Assembly (NCBI GenBank): GCA_947454055.1
Contig: CANGIS010000002.1
Span: 108,036 to 172,035, forward strand
Source: Hyphomicrobiales bacterium
Lineage (GTDB): Bacteria; Pseudomonadota; Alphaproteobacteria; Rhizobiales; Beijerinckiaceae
Length of the DNA: 64,000 nucleotides
Reading direction: 5' to 3'
Part shown: one piece after another, positions 26,339-34,470 of the stretch
How the letters are laid out: every line of letters begins with the position of its first letter
Numbering within the stretch: the stretch's first letter is position 1
The notes under the pieces: generated by a model
Seen by the model: the letters and a program-made list of their open reading frames with translations, nothing else
Told to the model about the DNA's origin: nothing
Database searches by the model: none
Program-made: the position numbers and the translations under genes

Positions 26339-26821
26339 CTATTTTCTAATGTCATTTTTAAACTCGCCAACAATTTTCAACACGTCCGCCAGGGATCGAA
26401 TCTCAATTTCGGGATAGATCGCCCTGAGTTGCAGGTCTTTATTCAACAGGCGTCGATCCTCCGTAATCAAATAGCCGGCGCCCGTTTCGACAGCCTCCGC
26501 TAAAATTCTGGCATCGCTATTGTGCCGATAGGGTCTCCCGCCCCCGATCAAAACCGCGCTGGCAAGGTTGCGCCTGATCTGTTGGTCGTCGGTCACTTGA
26601 AAGACATGGGCGCGATAGTAAGGTCTATATTTTTCGACGATATGAGGCGGCGTGTTGGGGGCTGATATTTCTTGCCAAACGCTTTCAGTAACAAGCAGCT
26701 CGAACTCACCAGCACGCAGAAACGCTTCAAAATGATCGAGACTCGAGGCATGCGTCGCGCTGCCCGCGTCAAACACGTTGGAATCGATGGCGATTAAACT
26801 GATCCTGGGATCTTCCATCAT
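26339..26821 (-). CDS. PIN-like domain protein
   Basis: A 160-residue protein with the acidic pattern of PIN nucleases: Asp13 in AIDSNVF, Glu46 in VTESVWQEI, Asp103 in HNSDARILAEA and Asp122 in LITEDRRLL. PIN domains are metal-dependent RNases and form the toxin of VapBC pairs, but this one is longer than a typical VapC and no AbrB- or RHH-type antitoxin gene is beside it. The upstream gene on the same strand is the small DUF2805 protein, 30 bp away. It ends 33 bp from the 3' end of tRNA-Ala. A role in RNA cleavage is inferred from fold motifs only. Confidence 0.7.
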   Translation of the reverse strand: MMEDPRISLIAIDSNVFDAGSATHASSLDHFEAFLRAGEFELLVTESVWQEISAPNTPPHIVEKYRPYYRAHVFQVTDDQQIRRNLASAVLIGGGRPYRHNSDARILAEAVETGAGYLITEDRRLLNKDLQLRAIYPEIEIRSLADVLKIVGEFKNDIRK

Positions 26822-26851
26822 AAAATCAGCGCGTCTGTTTAAACGTCACCT

Positions 26852-27106
26852 TCAAAACCCGGCACCCTCTAAATCAACCGAAAGCTTCTCAATTCGAAAT
26901 AGTTTTTGATGCTTGGTTTTACGGCCCGAAACGCGCTTTCGCCAAAGCCTGAAGCTGCTGGGCTTAAGCAGACGTCGCATGACATAAATGACATCGGCCT
27001 CCGCTAGGCCCAGCTTTTTTTTGATATCTTCAAAGGAGACATCGTCCGCCCAAGCGAGCCCAATAATTTCACTCAACTCGCCATCCGAGAATTTGGATAT
27101 GTCCAC
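26852..27106 (-). CDS. DUF2805/TIGR03643-family small protein
   Basis: An 84-residue basic protein that fits the TIGR03643/DUF2805 family: LSEIIGLAWADDVSFEDIKKKLGL, then a helix-turn-helix-like stretch EADVIYVMRRLLKPSSFRLWRKRVSGRKTKH. The family is widespread, small, and without an assigned role; the basic C-terminal half could bind nucleic acid. The start is GTG at 27106 with a weak ribosome binding site. It precedes the PIN gene by 30 bp and is probably co-transcribed with it. Confidence 0.82.
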   Translation of the reverse strand: MDISKFSDGELSEIIGLAWADDVSFEDIKKKLGLAEADVIYVMRRLLKPSSFRLWRKRVSGRKTKHQKLFRIEKLSVDLEGAGF

Positions 27107-27163
27107 TTTTCAACCGCCTATTGTGTTGCAGATGATCACGTTAAGCGACAACATCAGCCACAC

Positions 27164-27619
27164 TTAATCCGGCACCGCAAACGCCGTTTCAGTTTTAATG
27201 CGCTCCATAGCGAAACGCGACGTGACATTCTTGAGCCGCGCACCGGCAATCAGTCTTTTATAAAAGCCGTCATAGGCGGACATGTCCGACACCGTGACGC
27301 GCAACACATAATCCGTATCGCCCGCCATGCGATACACTTCCATCACCTCCGGTTGGGCGGCGACGAAGCCCGCAAATTCCGTAAGCCATTCGATCGAATG
27401 GTCGCCCGTCTCGATCGAGACAAACACCGTCAGCCCGAGCCCGATCTTTTCTGGCGAGACAAGCGCTACCCGCTTCAGGATCACACCGTCTTCCTCGAGC
27501 CGCTGAACGCGTTTCCAGCACGGTGTCTGCGATAGGCCGACGCGGCTGGCCAGTTCGGCAACCGATAGACTCGCATCCCGCTGCAACTCCGTCAGAATTT
27601 TCCGGTCGATGGCATCCAT
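27164..27619 (-). CDS. Lrp/AsnC-family regulator, DecR-like
   Basis: A 151-residue Lrp-type regulator. The N-terminal helix-turn-helix contains VAELASRVGLSQTPCWKRVQRLEEDGVI and the C-terminal RAM sensor domain contains PEKIGLGLTVFV, RMAGDTDYVLRV, YDGFYKRLI and VTSRFAMERIK. The TPCWKR, YD-FYKRL and SRFAMERIK-type motifs are close to those I recall for Escherichia coli DecR (YbaO), which senses cysteine. The gene diverges from the sulfonate operon across a 340-bp gap, so it may control that operon in response to sulfur amino acids. That link is inference. Confidence 0.88.
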   Translation of the reverse strand: MDAIDRKILTELQRDASLSVAELASRVGLSQTPCWKRVQRLEEDGVILKRVALVSPEKIGLGLTVFVSIETGDHSIEWLTEFAGFVAAQPEVMEVYRMAGDTDYVLRVTVSDMSAYDGFYKRLIAGARLKNVTSRFAMERIKTETAFAVPD

Positions 27620-27738
27620 GCGGGCGATCCTATCCTTAAAGAGTTCAAGAAAATATCGTTCTTAATTTCGAACAAATTCAATAGATCTATGCTACCCGTC
27701 AAGCCTGAGATAGACAATTTCCCATCATATTACTGAAA

Positions 27739-27768
27739 TATTCTCTAAAATGGGTGATATTTAGAATA
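27739..27768. promoter_or_regulatory. Dyad in the lrp/ssu gap (candidate operator)
   Basis: TATTCT (27739-27744) and AGAATA (27763-27768) form the ends of an AT-rich dyad, with CTAAA and TTTA continuing it inward after a 2-nt offset. It lies between the Lrp-type gene and the ssu leader. The rest of the 340-bp gap before the leader ORF (27620-27959) holds no gene; a TTGACG at 27808 could be a -35 element, but no convincing -10 was found. Confidence 0.35.
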
Positions 27769-27914
27769 AACTTCTCTTATTGCCGTACTTTTAAAAGAAC
27801 ATTCTCGTTGACGTCATACCCCCTATAAGGCATGTTTTATCCATCGGCTCGGAACGGGTCGGTCGCGGAGATTTGAAGCCAGCAGCTTGCACCGCGTCAT
27901 CAAATGCTAAAGCG

Positions 27915-27935
27915 CCACGAAAAGCGATTTCGTGG
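27915..27935 (+). promoter_or_regulatory. Leader hairpin before the ssu upstream ORF
   Basis: CCACGAAA and TTTCGTGG form a perfect 8-bp stem with a 5-nt loop, ending 12 nt before the AGGAGAAG ribosome binding site of the Cys-Cys leader ORF. It could influence access of ribosomes to that ORF. Confidence 0.45.
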
Positions 27936-27959
27936 GCTCCACACCATAGGAGAAGTACC

Positions 27960-27986
27960 ATGACGTCGCATTATTGTTGTCCATAA
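27960..27986 (+). CDS. Leader peptide ORF MTSHYCCP upstream of the sulfonate operon
   Basis: An eight-codon ORF (Met-Thr-Ser-His-Tyr-Cys-Cys-Pro, TAA stop) starts with ATG six nucleotides after a strong AGGAGAAG Shine-Dalgarno sequence. It lies 150 bp upstream of ssuA in a leader without other genes. Two adjacent Cys codons just before the stop are what a cysteine-sensing attenuator would need: ribosomes would slow there when cysteine is short. Several short inverted repeats follow (28049-28066 and 28095-28108) that could form alternative structures, but none has a T run, so any attenuation would be Rho-dependent or translational. Function is inferred from position and composition. Confidence 0.68.
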   Translation: MTSHYCCP

Positions 27987-28135
27987 TCCGGACCCGCTGC
28001 CCGAAGCGATAAACGGGATCATCTCATTCCCCCTTTCTATCCTGCGTGAATCCCCAAACCGGGATTGCCCTTAACGCGTCTGATCCGCGACGGCGGAGCT
28101 GTGGCTCCCGCGCCCATCCCAATAGGACGAAGCAC

Positions 28136-29098
28136 ATGTCAAAACGTCATTTCCTCAAGACACTCTTTACCGTCTCGATTGCCGCCATCGCGCTGGCACC
28201 CGCCTCCCTCTTTGCCCAGACAGCACCGAAGGAAATCCGCATCGGCTACCAAAAAAACGGCGTGCTGTTTTTGGCCAAGCAAACCGGAAAGATTGACGAT
28301 GCCTTCAAGGCCAAGGGTATCGACGTCAAATGGGTCGAGTTTTCCTTCGGCCCTCCGCTTTTGGAAGCGCTTAATCTCGGTAGCATTGATTACGGCACCA
28401 CAGGCGATAGCCCCCCGATCTTCGCTCAGGCGGCAGGGGCCAATCTCGTCTATGTCGCAGCCCAAGAAGCGGCCGGAGCGGGTGCTGCCATTCTCGTAAA
28501 GCAAGACTCGCCGCTGCAAACACTTGCGGACTTAAAAGGCAAAAAGATCGGCTTTGCCAAAGCCTCTTCGGCTCATAATTTGACGATTGCGGCGTTGGAA
28601 AAAGCAGGCCTTACCTATCAGGATATCACCCCCGTCTATCTCGCCCCCGCCGATGGTGCGGCGGCCTTTGCCAAGGGCGCCATTGATGCCTGGACGATCT
28701 GGGACCCCTTCTTCGCCGTCGCTGAAGCGCAACCGGGCACGCGGGTTCTGGCCCCTGCCAAGGGCATCGTAACGCAGAACTCCTTCTTTCTCGCCAATGC
28801 TAAATTCACCACGGAAAATCCGGAGCTCGTTGCTCTCGTCAATGCCAGCCTCGCCAAAACCGCCGGCTGGGCTGAGACGCATCGCGGCGAGGTGACAAAA
28901 ATCCTGACAGAGGCCACCGGCATCAGTGCGGAGGCTCAAGCAAAGGCCGTCGAGCGCACGGAATTCGTGATCAATCCACTTCGCGATTCCGTGATCAACG
29001 AGCAGCAGCGTATCGCCGACCGCTTCTTGGCTTTGGGCCTTATTCCTAAGCCGATTACGGTCAAGGACATCATCTGGAGGTGGAAACCCGCCACCTGA
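28136..29098 (+). CDS. ssuA: Aliphatic sulfonate ABC transporter, substrate-binding protein
   Basis: Periplasmic binding protein of 320 residues for alkanesulfonates. The signal peptide covers about residues 1-25 ([21 protein letters not shown], cleavage after SLFAQ-like). The mature part has [45 protein letters not shown] and [19 protein letters not shown], typical of SsuA. AGGA precedes the ATG at 28136; the frame is open upstream through the leader but without family similarity. It is followed by a hairpin with a T run before ssuD. Confidence 0.93.
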   Translation: MSKRHFLKTLFTVSIAAIALAPASLFAQTAPKEIRIGYQKNGVLFLAKQTGKIDDAFKAKGIDVKWVEFSFGPPLLEALNLGSIDYGTTGDSPPIFAQAAGANLVYVAAQEAAGAGAAILVKQDSPLQTLADLKGKKIGFAKASSAHNLTIAALEKAGLTYQDITPVYLAPADGAAAFAKGAIDAWTIWDPFFAVAEAQPGTRVLAPAKGIVTQNSFFLANAKFTTENPELVALVNASLAKTAGWAETHRGEVTKILTEATGISAEAQAKAVERTEFVINPLRDSVINEQQRIADRFLALGLIPKPITVKDIIWRWKPAT

Positions 29099-29115
29099 GC
29101 AACCTCCCAACCTTG

Positions 29116-29157
29116 CGCCGCGGCCTTACCCCCTTGGGTCGTGGCGTCCCTTTTTTC
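29116..29157 (+). terminator. Intra-operon terminator-like hairpin between ssuA and ssuD
   Basis: CGCCGCG (29116-29122) pairs with CGTGGCG (29140-29146), allowing one G-T pair, and is followed by TCCCTTTTTT. It would lower transcription of ssuD and the downstream genes relative to ssuA, a usual arrangement for binding-protein genes. Confidence 0.6.
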
Positions 29158-29180
29158 ACGAGACGCGAAGGATATTTTCC

Positions 29181-30359
29181 ATGTCCGTTACCTCCCTTCC
29201 TACCCCCTCGTCCGACAAGCCCCTTGATGTGTTCTGGTTCATTCCCGTGAGCGGGGATGGCTCTTATCTGGGCACCGAAAAAGGCCATCGGCCCGCCGAT
29301 TTCAGCTATCTGAAACAAATCGCTGAAGCCGCTGACCGCTTGGGCTTTGGCGGCGTTCTGATCCCGACCGGCAAATCCTGCGACGACCCCTTCATCACGG
29401 CAGCCGCCTTGGCCAGTCATACCGAACGGTTGCGCTTTTTGGTGGCGCTGCGTCCAGGCGTCGCCTCGCCCACCTTTGTGGCGCGGCAAGCCGCTGCGCT
29501 GGACCGGATCAGCAATGGCCGCTTTCTCGTCAACGTTGTTACCGGTGGTAATCCAACCGAACTCGCGGGCGATGGCATCTTCCTGCCGCATGATGAACGC
29601 TACGCGCATTCAGCAGAATTCCTGACGATCTATTCGCGGCTCCTGCGCGGCGAGAAGGTCGATTTTGATGGTAAATATCTGAAGGTCAAAGGCGCGCGGC
29701 TTGACTTTCCACCCGTCCAGCAACCCTCCCCGCCGATCTGGTTCGGCGGCTCGTCGGATGCAGCCCTTGATGTCGCCGCCGAACATGTCGACACTTACCT
29801 CACCTGGGGCGAGCCGCTTGCCGATGTGAAGCTAAAGCTCGATGCCGTACGCCAGCGCGCCAAGGCCTTTGGTCGCACGGTTAAATTCGGCCTTCGGATC
29901 CATCTGATCGTGCGGGATACCGAAGACGAAGCATGGGCAGCCGCCGACCGGCTGATTCAGCATCTGCCTGACGAGGCGATCGAAGCCGCCCAAAAGAAAT
30001 TCGCCGCCGAGTCAGATTCCGTCGGTCAAAAGCGCATGAGCGCGCTACATGGCCATGGGCGACGCGACAGCCTCATTATCGCTCCCAATCTCTGGGCCGG
30101 TATTGGCTTGGTTCGCGGCGGCGCAGGCACGGCCCTTGTGGGCGATGCCGATACGGTTGCCACCCGCTTGCGCGAATATCAAGCGCTCGGCATCGAGACG
30201 ATCATCGCGTCCGGCTATCCGCATCTGGAGGAGGCCTATCAGACCGCCGAACTCCTGTTTCCCAAGCTCGGCATTTCGGCGAAATCGCATCTCAGGCACA
30301 CCACCGCGCCGGGCGAGTTTGGCGTTAGCGGCACGGGCATCCGTGTCTCGGCATCGTGA
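29181..30359 (+). CDS. ssuD: FMNH2-dependent alkanesulfonate monooxygenase
   Basis: Flavin-dependent luciferase-like monooxygenase of 392 residues that splits alkanesulfonates to aldehyde and sulfite using reduced FMN. Motifs include [16 protein letters not shown] at the N-terminus, [14 protein letters not shown] (the conserved Cys), [24 protein letters not shown] and the C-terminal [10 protein letters not shown]. It follows ssuA and overlaps the reading start region of ssuC. Reduced flavin would come from the flavin reductase at the end of the operon. Confidence 0.95.
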   Translation: MSVTSLPTPSSDKPLDVFWFIPVSGDGSYLGTEKGHRPADFSYLKQIAEAADRLGFGGVLIPTGKSCDDPFITAAALASHTERLRFLVALRPGVASPTFVARQAAALDRISNGRFLVNVVTGGNPTELAGDGIFLPHDERYAHSAEFLTIYSRLLRGEKVDFDGKYLKVKGARLDFPPVQQPSPPIWFGGSSDAALDVAAEHVDTYLTWGEPLADVKLKLDAVRQRAKAFGRTVKFGLRIHLIVRDTEDEAWAAADRLIQHLPDEAIEAAQKKFAAESDSVGQKRMSALHGHGRRDSLIIAPNLWAGIGLVRGGAGTALVGDADTVATRLREYQALGIETIIASGYPHLEEAYQTAELLFPKLGISAKSHLRHTTAPGEFGVSGTGIRVSAS

Positions 30360-30367
30360 GGTCAATC

Positions 30368-31210
30368 ATGAGCGATCTTGCCCTGCGGGCGGGCCATCCA
30401 GCCATCAAAGAACGGGGCGCTTTGGCGTCCCTTTCCCGCTTGTCGCCTGATCGATTGGTGCCTTGGCTCCTGCCGTTGATTCTGCTCGTGCTCTGGCAGG
30501 CTTCGGCCAGCCTCGGCACCTTACCGCCCTCTATCCTTCCGGCCCCGTTCGATGTGGCCAAAGCGGGCTGGCGGCTGTTGCGATCAGGTGAATTATTAGC
30601 CAACGCCCTGATCAGTTTTGAGCGCGCCTTGTCAGGGCTGCTCGTGGGCGGCAGCATCGCGTTTATTTTGGGCCTGTCCAACGGGTTATCTCGCCTATCG
30701 GAACGGGTAACCGATTCAACGATCCAGATGGTGCGCAACATCCCCAATCTGGCGCTTATTCCGCTTGTCATTTTGTGGTTCGGTATCGAGGAAGGCGCCA
30801 AGCTTTTTCTCGTTTCCTTCGGAGTGTTTTTCCCGATTTACATCAACACGTTTCACGGCATTCGCACGGTTGACCCGCAACTTGTCGAAATGGCGCGCTC
30901 TTATGGCTTTAAGGGCTTTGAACTGTTTCGCCGCGTAATTTTGCCCGGCGCGCTACCCTCCATTCTCGTCGGTTTGCGCTATGCGCTCGGTATTATGTGG
31001 CTGACCTTGATCGTCGCCGAGACCATCGCCGCCCAATCAGGCCTAGGTTACATGGCAATGAGCGCGCGTGAATTTATGCAAACCGATGTCGTGGTGCTGG
31101 CTATCTTAATCTACGCCCTGCTCGGTAAACTGGCCGATTCAACAGTGCGTGTGATCGAGCGTTACAGCCTTGCTTGGCATCCAGCCTATCGGAAAGGAGC
31201 CCGCGCATGA
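30368..31210 (+). CDS. ssuC: Aliphatic sulfonate ABC transporter, permease
   Basis: Inner-membrane permease of 280 residues with about six transmembrane segments and the BPD_transp_1 EAA loop (EMARSYGFKGFELFRRVILPGALPSILVGLR). A GTG at 30356 overlaps the ssuD stop, but the ATG at 30368 is six nucleotides after TGAGG and is the better start. Its stop overlaps the ssuB start (ATGA), so translation is coupled. Confidence 0.94.
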   Translation: MSDLALRAGHPAIKERGALASLSRLSPDRLVPWLLPLILLVLWQASASLGTLPPSILPAPFDVAKAGWRLLRSGELLANALISFERALSGLLVGGSIAFILGLSNGLSRLSERVTDSTIQMVRNIPNLALIPLVILWFGIEEGAKLFLVSFGVFFPIYINTFHGIRTVDPQLVEMARSYGFKGFELFRRVILPGALPSILVGLRYALGIMWLTLIVAETIAAQSGLGYMAMSAREFMQTDVVVLAILIYALLGKLADSTVRVIERYSLAWHPAYRKGARA

Positions 31211-31995
31211 CAGCGTTAGCGACCAAGCCGAGATCCGCCCAAACACGCGGCGCCTCCGTTTCCCTGCACGGCATCACCCGCAGCTTCGGCGATACCCCAG
31301 TGCTCAAAGGGATCGACCTTGACGTCCGACCCGGCGATTTCGTCGCCATTGTCGGCCAATCCGGTTCCGGCAAAAGCACTTTGCTACGGATCATTGCCGG
31401 CCTCGACCAAGGGTTTGAGGGCAGCTTTACCGTAGGCGACACAGCCAGCGAAAAAGCCTCGTCCCGCATCATGTATCAAGAACCCCGCTTGCTGCCCTGG
31501 GCCAGTGTGATCGAGAATGTCGCTTTCGGTCTCGGGCCCGTCCCCGCCCGCGATCACGCCTTTTCCCGCGCCCGCACCGCGCTCGAAGCCGTTGGCCTTG
31601 GTGATCGCGGCGGAGAGTGGCCGGACGTGCTGTCGGGCGGTCAAAAACAACGCGTTGCCTTGGCCCGCGCGCTGGTTAGCCGCCCAGATCTGCTCGTGCT
31701 CGATGAACCCTTGGGCGCGCTGGATGCCTTGACCCGTATCGGCATGCAGAGCCTGCTCGAACGCGTCTGGCAGGAGGAGGGCTTCACCGCCCTGCTTGTC
31801 ACCCATGATGTCGCCGAAGCCCTGACCTTGGCCGATCGTGTCGTGCTGATTGAAAACGGCCGCATTGCGCTTGATCTCGACATTCCCTTCGCGCGGCCCC
31901 GCCGACGCGGCGCCGTGCAATTCGGAGCCCTTGAGGACGAATTGCTCACCACCCTTTTGAAATCAAAATCCCAGACCGAGGAGTACATCATATGA
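31207..31995 (+). CDS. ssuB: Aliphatic sulfonate ABC transporter, ATP-binding protein
   Basis: ABC ATPase of 262 residues that powers SsuC. Walker A is VGQSGSGKST near residue 50, then the Q loop MYQEPRLLPW, the signature LSGGQKQR, Walker B LLVLDEPLGALD and the H loop VTHDV. MYQEPRLLPW is typical of nitrate/sulfonate/taurine importers. The ATG at 31207 overlaps the ssuC stop and the stop overlaps the flavin reductase ATG. Confidence 0.94.
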   Translation: MTALATKPRSAQTRGASVSLHGITRSFGDTPVLKGIDLDVRPGDFVAIVGQSGSGKSTLLRIIAGLDQGFEGSFTVGDTASEKASSRIMYQEPRLLPWASVIENVAFGLGPVPARDHAFSRARTALEAVGLGDRGGEWPDVLSGGQKQRVALARALVSRPDLLVLDEPLGALDALTRIGMQSLLERVWQEEGFTALLVTHDVAEALTLADRVVLIENGRIALDLDIPFARPRRRGAVQFGALEDELLTTLLKSKSQTEEYII

Positions 31996-32516
31996 ACCCC
32001 GCCATTGATCCAGCCATCTTTCGTCAGGCCATGCGGCGGCTTGCGGGCGGCGTTGGCGTCATCACGGTCGGCACCGGCGAGGACAGAACCGGCTTGACGG
32101 CCACTTCTGTGACGGCACTTTCCGCCGAACCGCCAAGGCTCTTGGTCTGCATCAACCGCAGCGCCTCCGCTTGGCCTTTGCTGACCGAGTATGGCTCCTT
32201 CGGCGTCAATCTTCTCGATTCAAACCAGCAGGATCTGGCCGACCGGTTTGCGGGTAAAAGCGGAGAAAAAGGGCCTGCACGCTTCACGGGCACGCGCTGG
32301 AAAAGCCTCGTCACTGGCGCCCCTCTGCTCGAAGGCGCCTTAGCCGCCATTGATTGCACGGTTGAGGAAGTCATCGAGCGCCATTCGCACGCCATTGTCA
32401 TCGGCCGGATCGAGGCGGTCGACCTTGGCAATTGGTCCGACCCTTTGCTCTATTGGTCAGGTCTATATCGCACGACGCGCGATCTGCCCTCGGTGCCATT
32501 TGCGGCAGTCGGCTGA
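31992..32516 (+). CDS. Flavin reductase (DIM6/NTAB family), SsuE role
   Basis: A 174-residue NAD(P)H:flavin oxidoreductase of the DIM6/NTAB (HpaC-like) type: FRQAMRRLAGGVGVITVG, GLTATSVTALSAEPPRLLVCIN, FGVNLL and the C-terminal GRIEAV...DPLLYWSGLYR. It overlaps ssuB by ATGA and is the last gene of the operon, so it most likely supplies FMNH2 to SsuD. It is not a homologue of the NADPH-dependent FMN reductase SsuE of Escherichia coli, but fills the same place. Confidence 0.9.
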   Translation: MNPAIDPAIFRQAMRRLAGGVGVITVGTGEDRTGLTATSVTALSAEPPRLLVCINRSASAWPLLTEYGSFGVNLLDSNQQDLADRFAGKSGEKGPARFTGTRWKSLVTGAPLLEGALAAIDCTVEEVIERHSHAIVIGRIEAVDLGNWSDPLLYWSGLYRTTRDLPSVPFAAVG

Positions 32517-32520
32517 CAGC

Positions 32521-32557
32521 AAAAAGCCGCCGCCCATTATCCAGAGCGGCGGCTTTT
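32521..32557. terminator. Bidirectional terminator after the ssu operon
   Basis: GCCGCCGC (32526-32533) and GCGGCGGC (32546-32553) flank a 12-nt loop, with TTTT on the plus strand and TTTTT on the minus strand. It serves the ssu operon and the converging nitroreductase gene. Confidence 0.9.
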
Positions 32558-32571
32558 AGAGGTCGTAAAAA

Positions 32572-33210
32572 TTACTTGATTTCGGTAACAAAGCTTTCGA
32601 GCGGACGGCGCACTTTTTTCAGCGGTAACAGCCAGTCATTGGCCACATCGCGATAGCCGAGAGGCATAATCGTGACACTGCGAAGGCCTTTGGCACGCAG
32701 CCCCAGAAGCTCATCAAGCGCCTTTGGGTCAAAGCCTTCCATCGGTGTCGCATCGACGCCCTCTTCGGCGGCAGCGACCATCGCAATACCGAGCGCGATA
32801 TAGGTTTGCTTGGCCGTGTGCTCGAAATTCACGTCAGGCCCGCGCACTGGGTAATTGGCCAGCATATTTTTGCGATAGGCTTCGGTCCGCTCATTGGTAC
32901 CAACGCCGCGCTCGGCAATCGTAAAGTCAAACGAGCTGTTGATGCGCTCGGCCGTGTAATCATCCCATGCCGCAAAGACGATCAGATGCGAGCAATCGGT
33001 GACCTGCGACTGGCCCCATGCCATGGCTTGGATTTTTTCTTTGATGTCTTTGTTGGTGATCACCAACACTTCATAGGGTTGCAAGCCGCTGGAGGTTGGC
33101 GTCAGACGAATGGCTTCAATAATCCGATCAACCTTGTCCTGCGACACTGCTTTTGAAGGGTCCATTTTCTTGGCAGCGTAGCGCCAGTTCAGTTTTTCGA
33201 TCAGAGTCAC
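32572..33210 (-). CDS. Nitroreductase-family NAD(P)H oxidoreductase (NfsB-like)
   Basis: A 212-residue FMN-dependent enzyme. The motifs RYAAKKMDPSK, IRLTPTSSGLQPYEVLVITN, AIERGVGTNE-like IAERGVGTNERT and EGVDATPMEGFDP are those of the NfsB/YdgI group of nitroreductases and dihydropteridine reductases. The start is GTG at 33210 with AGGAAA upstream. It converges with the ssu operon across the bidirectional terminator. The physiological substrate is unknown. Confidence 0.9.
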   Translation of the reverse strand: MTLIEKLNWRYAAKKMDPSKAVSQDKVDRIIEAIRLTPTSSGLQPYEVLVITNKDIKEKIQAMAWGQSQVTDCSHLIVFAAWDDYTAERINSSFDFTIAERGVGTNERTEAYRKNMLANYPVRGPDVNFEHTAKQTYIALGIAMVAAAEEGVDATPMEGFDPKALDELLGLRAKGLRSVTIMPLGYRDVANDWLLPLKKVRRPLESFVTEIK

Positions 33211-33375
33211 GATGCAATTTCCTTTTTTGAATGTTCTAGCTTTGTCCGGTCTTCAAGTAACGCTCAATGATGAAATAACAAGCTCGGTTTTGACAGGTTC
33301 TGGATCAAAGGGTGGCTTGCCATCGCTTTCTTCGCTAAGCTTTAAATAAGCTATACGCAAAGAGGGGATATTTAG

Positions 33376-33897
33376 ATGCAAATCACCGTTCGGCAGGCCA
33401 CCGAGGCTGATCTCCCCGGCATTCTGGAAATCGTTAACGACGCGATTTTGAACACAACGGCCATCTGGTCGCATTACGCCTACACGCTGGAAAGCCGCAG
33501 AGCCTGGCTGAAAGATCGCAACGATCATCATTATCCTGTGTTTGTTGCGGTTCTGGGCAACGAGATCGCGGGATTTGCCAGCTTCGGTGATTTCAGGCCG
33601 CATGACGGCTATCTGCATTCCGTCGAACATTCGATTTATGTCCACCGCCACCACCATGGCAAAGGCATTGGCAAGCAGCTGATGCCGCCTTTGATCGAAG
33701 CGGCAAAAGCGCTCGGCAAACATGTCATGATCGGCGGCATTGAGGCGGGTAATTCAGGCTCCCTCCGCTTTCATCAAGGCTTCGGCTTTGTCGAAACAGG
33801 GCGGCTGAAAGAAGTAGGCTTCAAATTCGACCGTTGGCTCGATCTCGTTTTCATGCAGAAAACACTCGATGCGCCGAAGCCGATGAAGCTCGACTGA
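33376..33897 (+). CDS. GNAT acetyltransferase, phosphinothricin/methionine-sulfoximine type
   Basis: A 173-residue acetyltransferase with the PAT/MddA/YncA-type pattern: VRQATEADLPGILEIVNDAILNTTAIW, then GFASFGDFRP, VEHSIYVHRHHHGKGIGKQLM (acetyl-CoA loop) and SLRFHQGFGFVETGRLKEVGFKFDRWLDLVFMQ. Relatives acetylate methionine derivatives or phosphinothricin. It precedes the SRPBCC gene by 26 bp on the same strand, so the two may be co-transcribed. Confidence 0.88.
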   Translation: MQITVRQATEADLPGILEIVNDAILNTTAIWSHYAYTLESRRAWLKDRNDHHYPVFVAVLGNEIAGFASFGDFRPHDGYLHSVEHSIYVHRHHHGKGIGKQLMPPLIEAAKALGKHVMIGGIEAGNSGSLRFHQGFGFVETGRLKEVGFKFDRWLDLVFMQKTLDAPKPMKLD

Positions 33898-33923
33898 CCC
33901 TTTCTTTTGCAAGGTGAACCACA

Positions 33924-34433
33924 ATGACCAAAGAAGATCAAAAAACAATCGATCCTTTCATTATCTCGCGCGACTATACCGTGCCAGTGGCAACCCTCTA
34001 TCGCATGTGGAGCGAACCCGAGGCGATGCGGCAATGGTGGGGGCCAAAAGGGGCTTCCGTCACCGCCGCTGATCTCGATCTAAGGTCGGGTGGCTCCTAT
34101 CATTACGGCATGAAAATACCCGACGGCACGGAAATGTGGGGCCTCTGGCGGGTTCTCGAGGTCGAACCCCAGCACAAGCTCGTTTTCATCAGCGCCTTTT
34201 CCAATGCCGAGCGTGGCCTGACCCGCCATCCAATGAATGCCGATTGGCCGCTGGAATTGAGGAGCGAAATTCGTTTCGAGCCTATTGCTGGAGGTGCTCG
34301 GGTAACGGTGATCTGGACACCCCACAACGCGTCCGATGTCGAGAACGCAACCTTTGATGCCGGGCGCGAGTCGATGAAAATGGGGTGGGGCGGATCCCTC
34401 GATGTCTTGGAATCCGTTCTTAAAGAAGCTTGA
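33924..34433 (+). CDS. SRPBCC/AHSA1-domain protein
   Basis: A 169-residue protein with the AHSA1 START-like pattern: ISRDYTVPVATLYRMWSEPEAMRQWWGPKG at the start, LRSGGSYHYGMKIPDGTEMWGLWRVLEVEPQHKLVF in the middle and a C-terminal GWGGSLDVLESVLKE helix. The fold makes a hydrophobic pocket; family members act as co-chaperone-like or ligand-binding proteins. AAGGTG precedes the ATG. No specific function can be read. Confidence 0.88.
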   Translation: MTKEDQKTIDPFIISRDYTVPVATLYRMWSEPEAMRQWWGPKGASVTAADLDLRSGGSYHYGMKIPDGTEMWGLWRVLEVEPQHKLVFISAFSNAERGLTRHPMNADWPLELRSEIRFEPIAGGARVTVIWTPHNASDVENATFDAGRESMKMGWGGSLDVLESVLKEA

Positions 34434-34470
34434 TCCTCGTTTTCTATCCCATCACACGAAGAGTTAGCCC

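Noticed and set aside
26231-26821. tRNA-Ala as an integration site for a small island holding the PIN gene
   Set aside because: I found no repeated tRNA 3' end, integrase or second boundary in the window, so adjacency alone does not support an island.
27801-27840. TTGACG...CATGTT as the ssu promoter
   Set aside because: The spacing is right but the second hexamer is too poor a match to call a -10 element.
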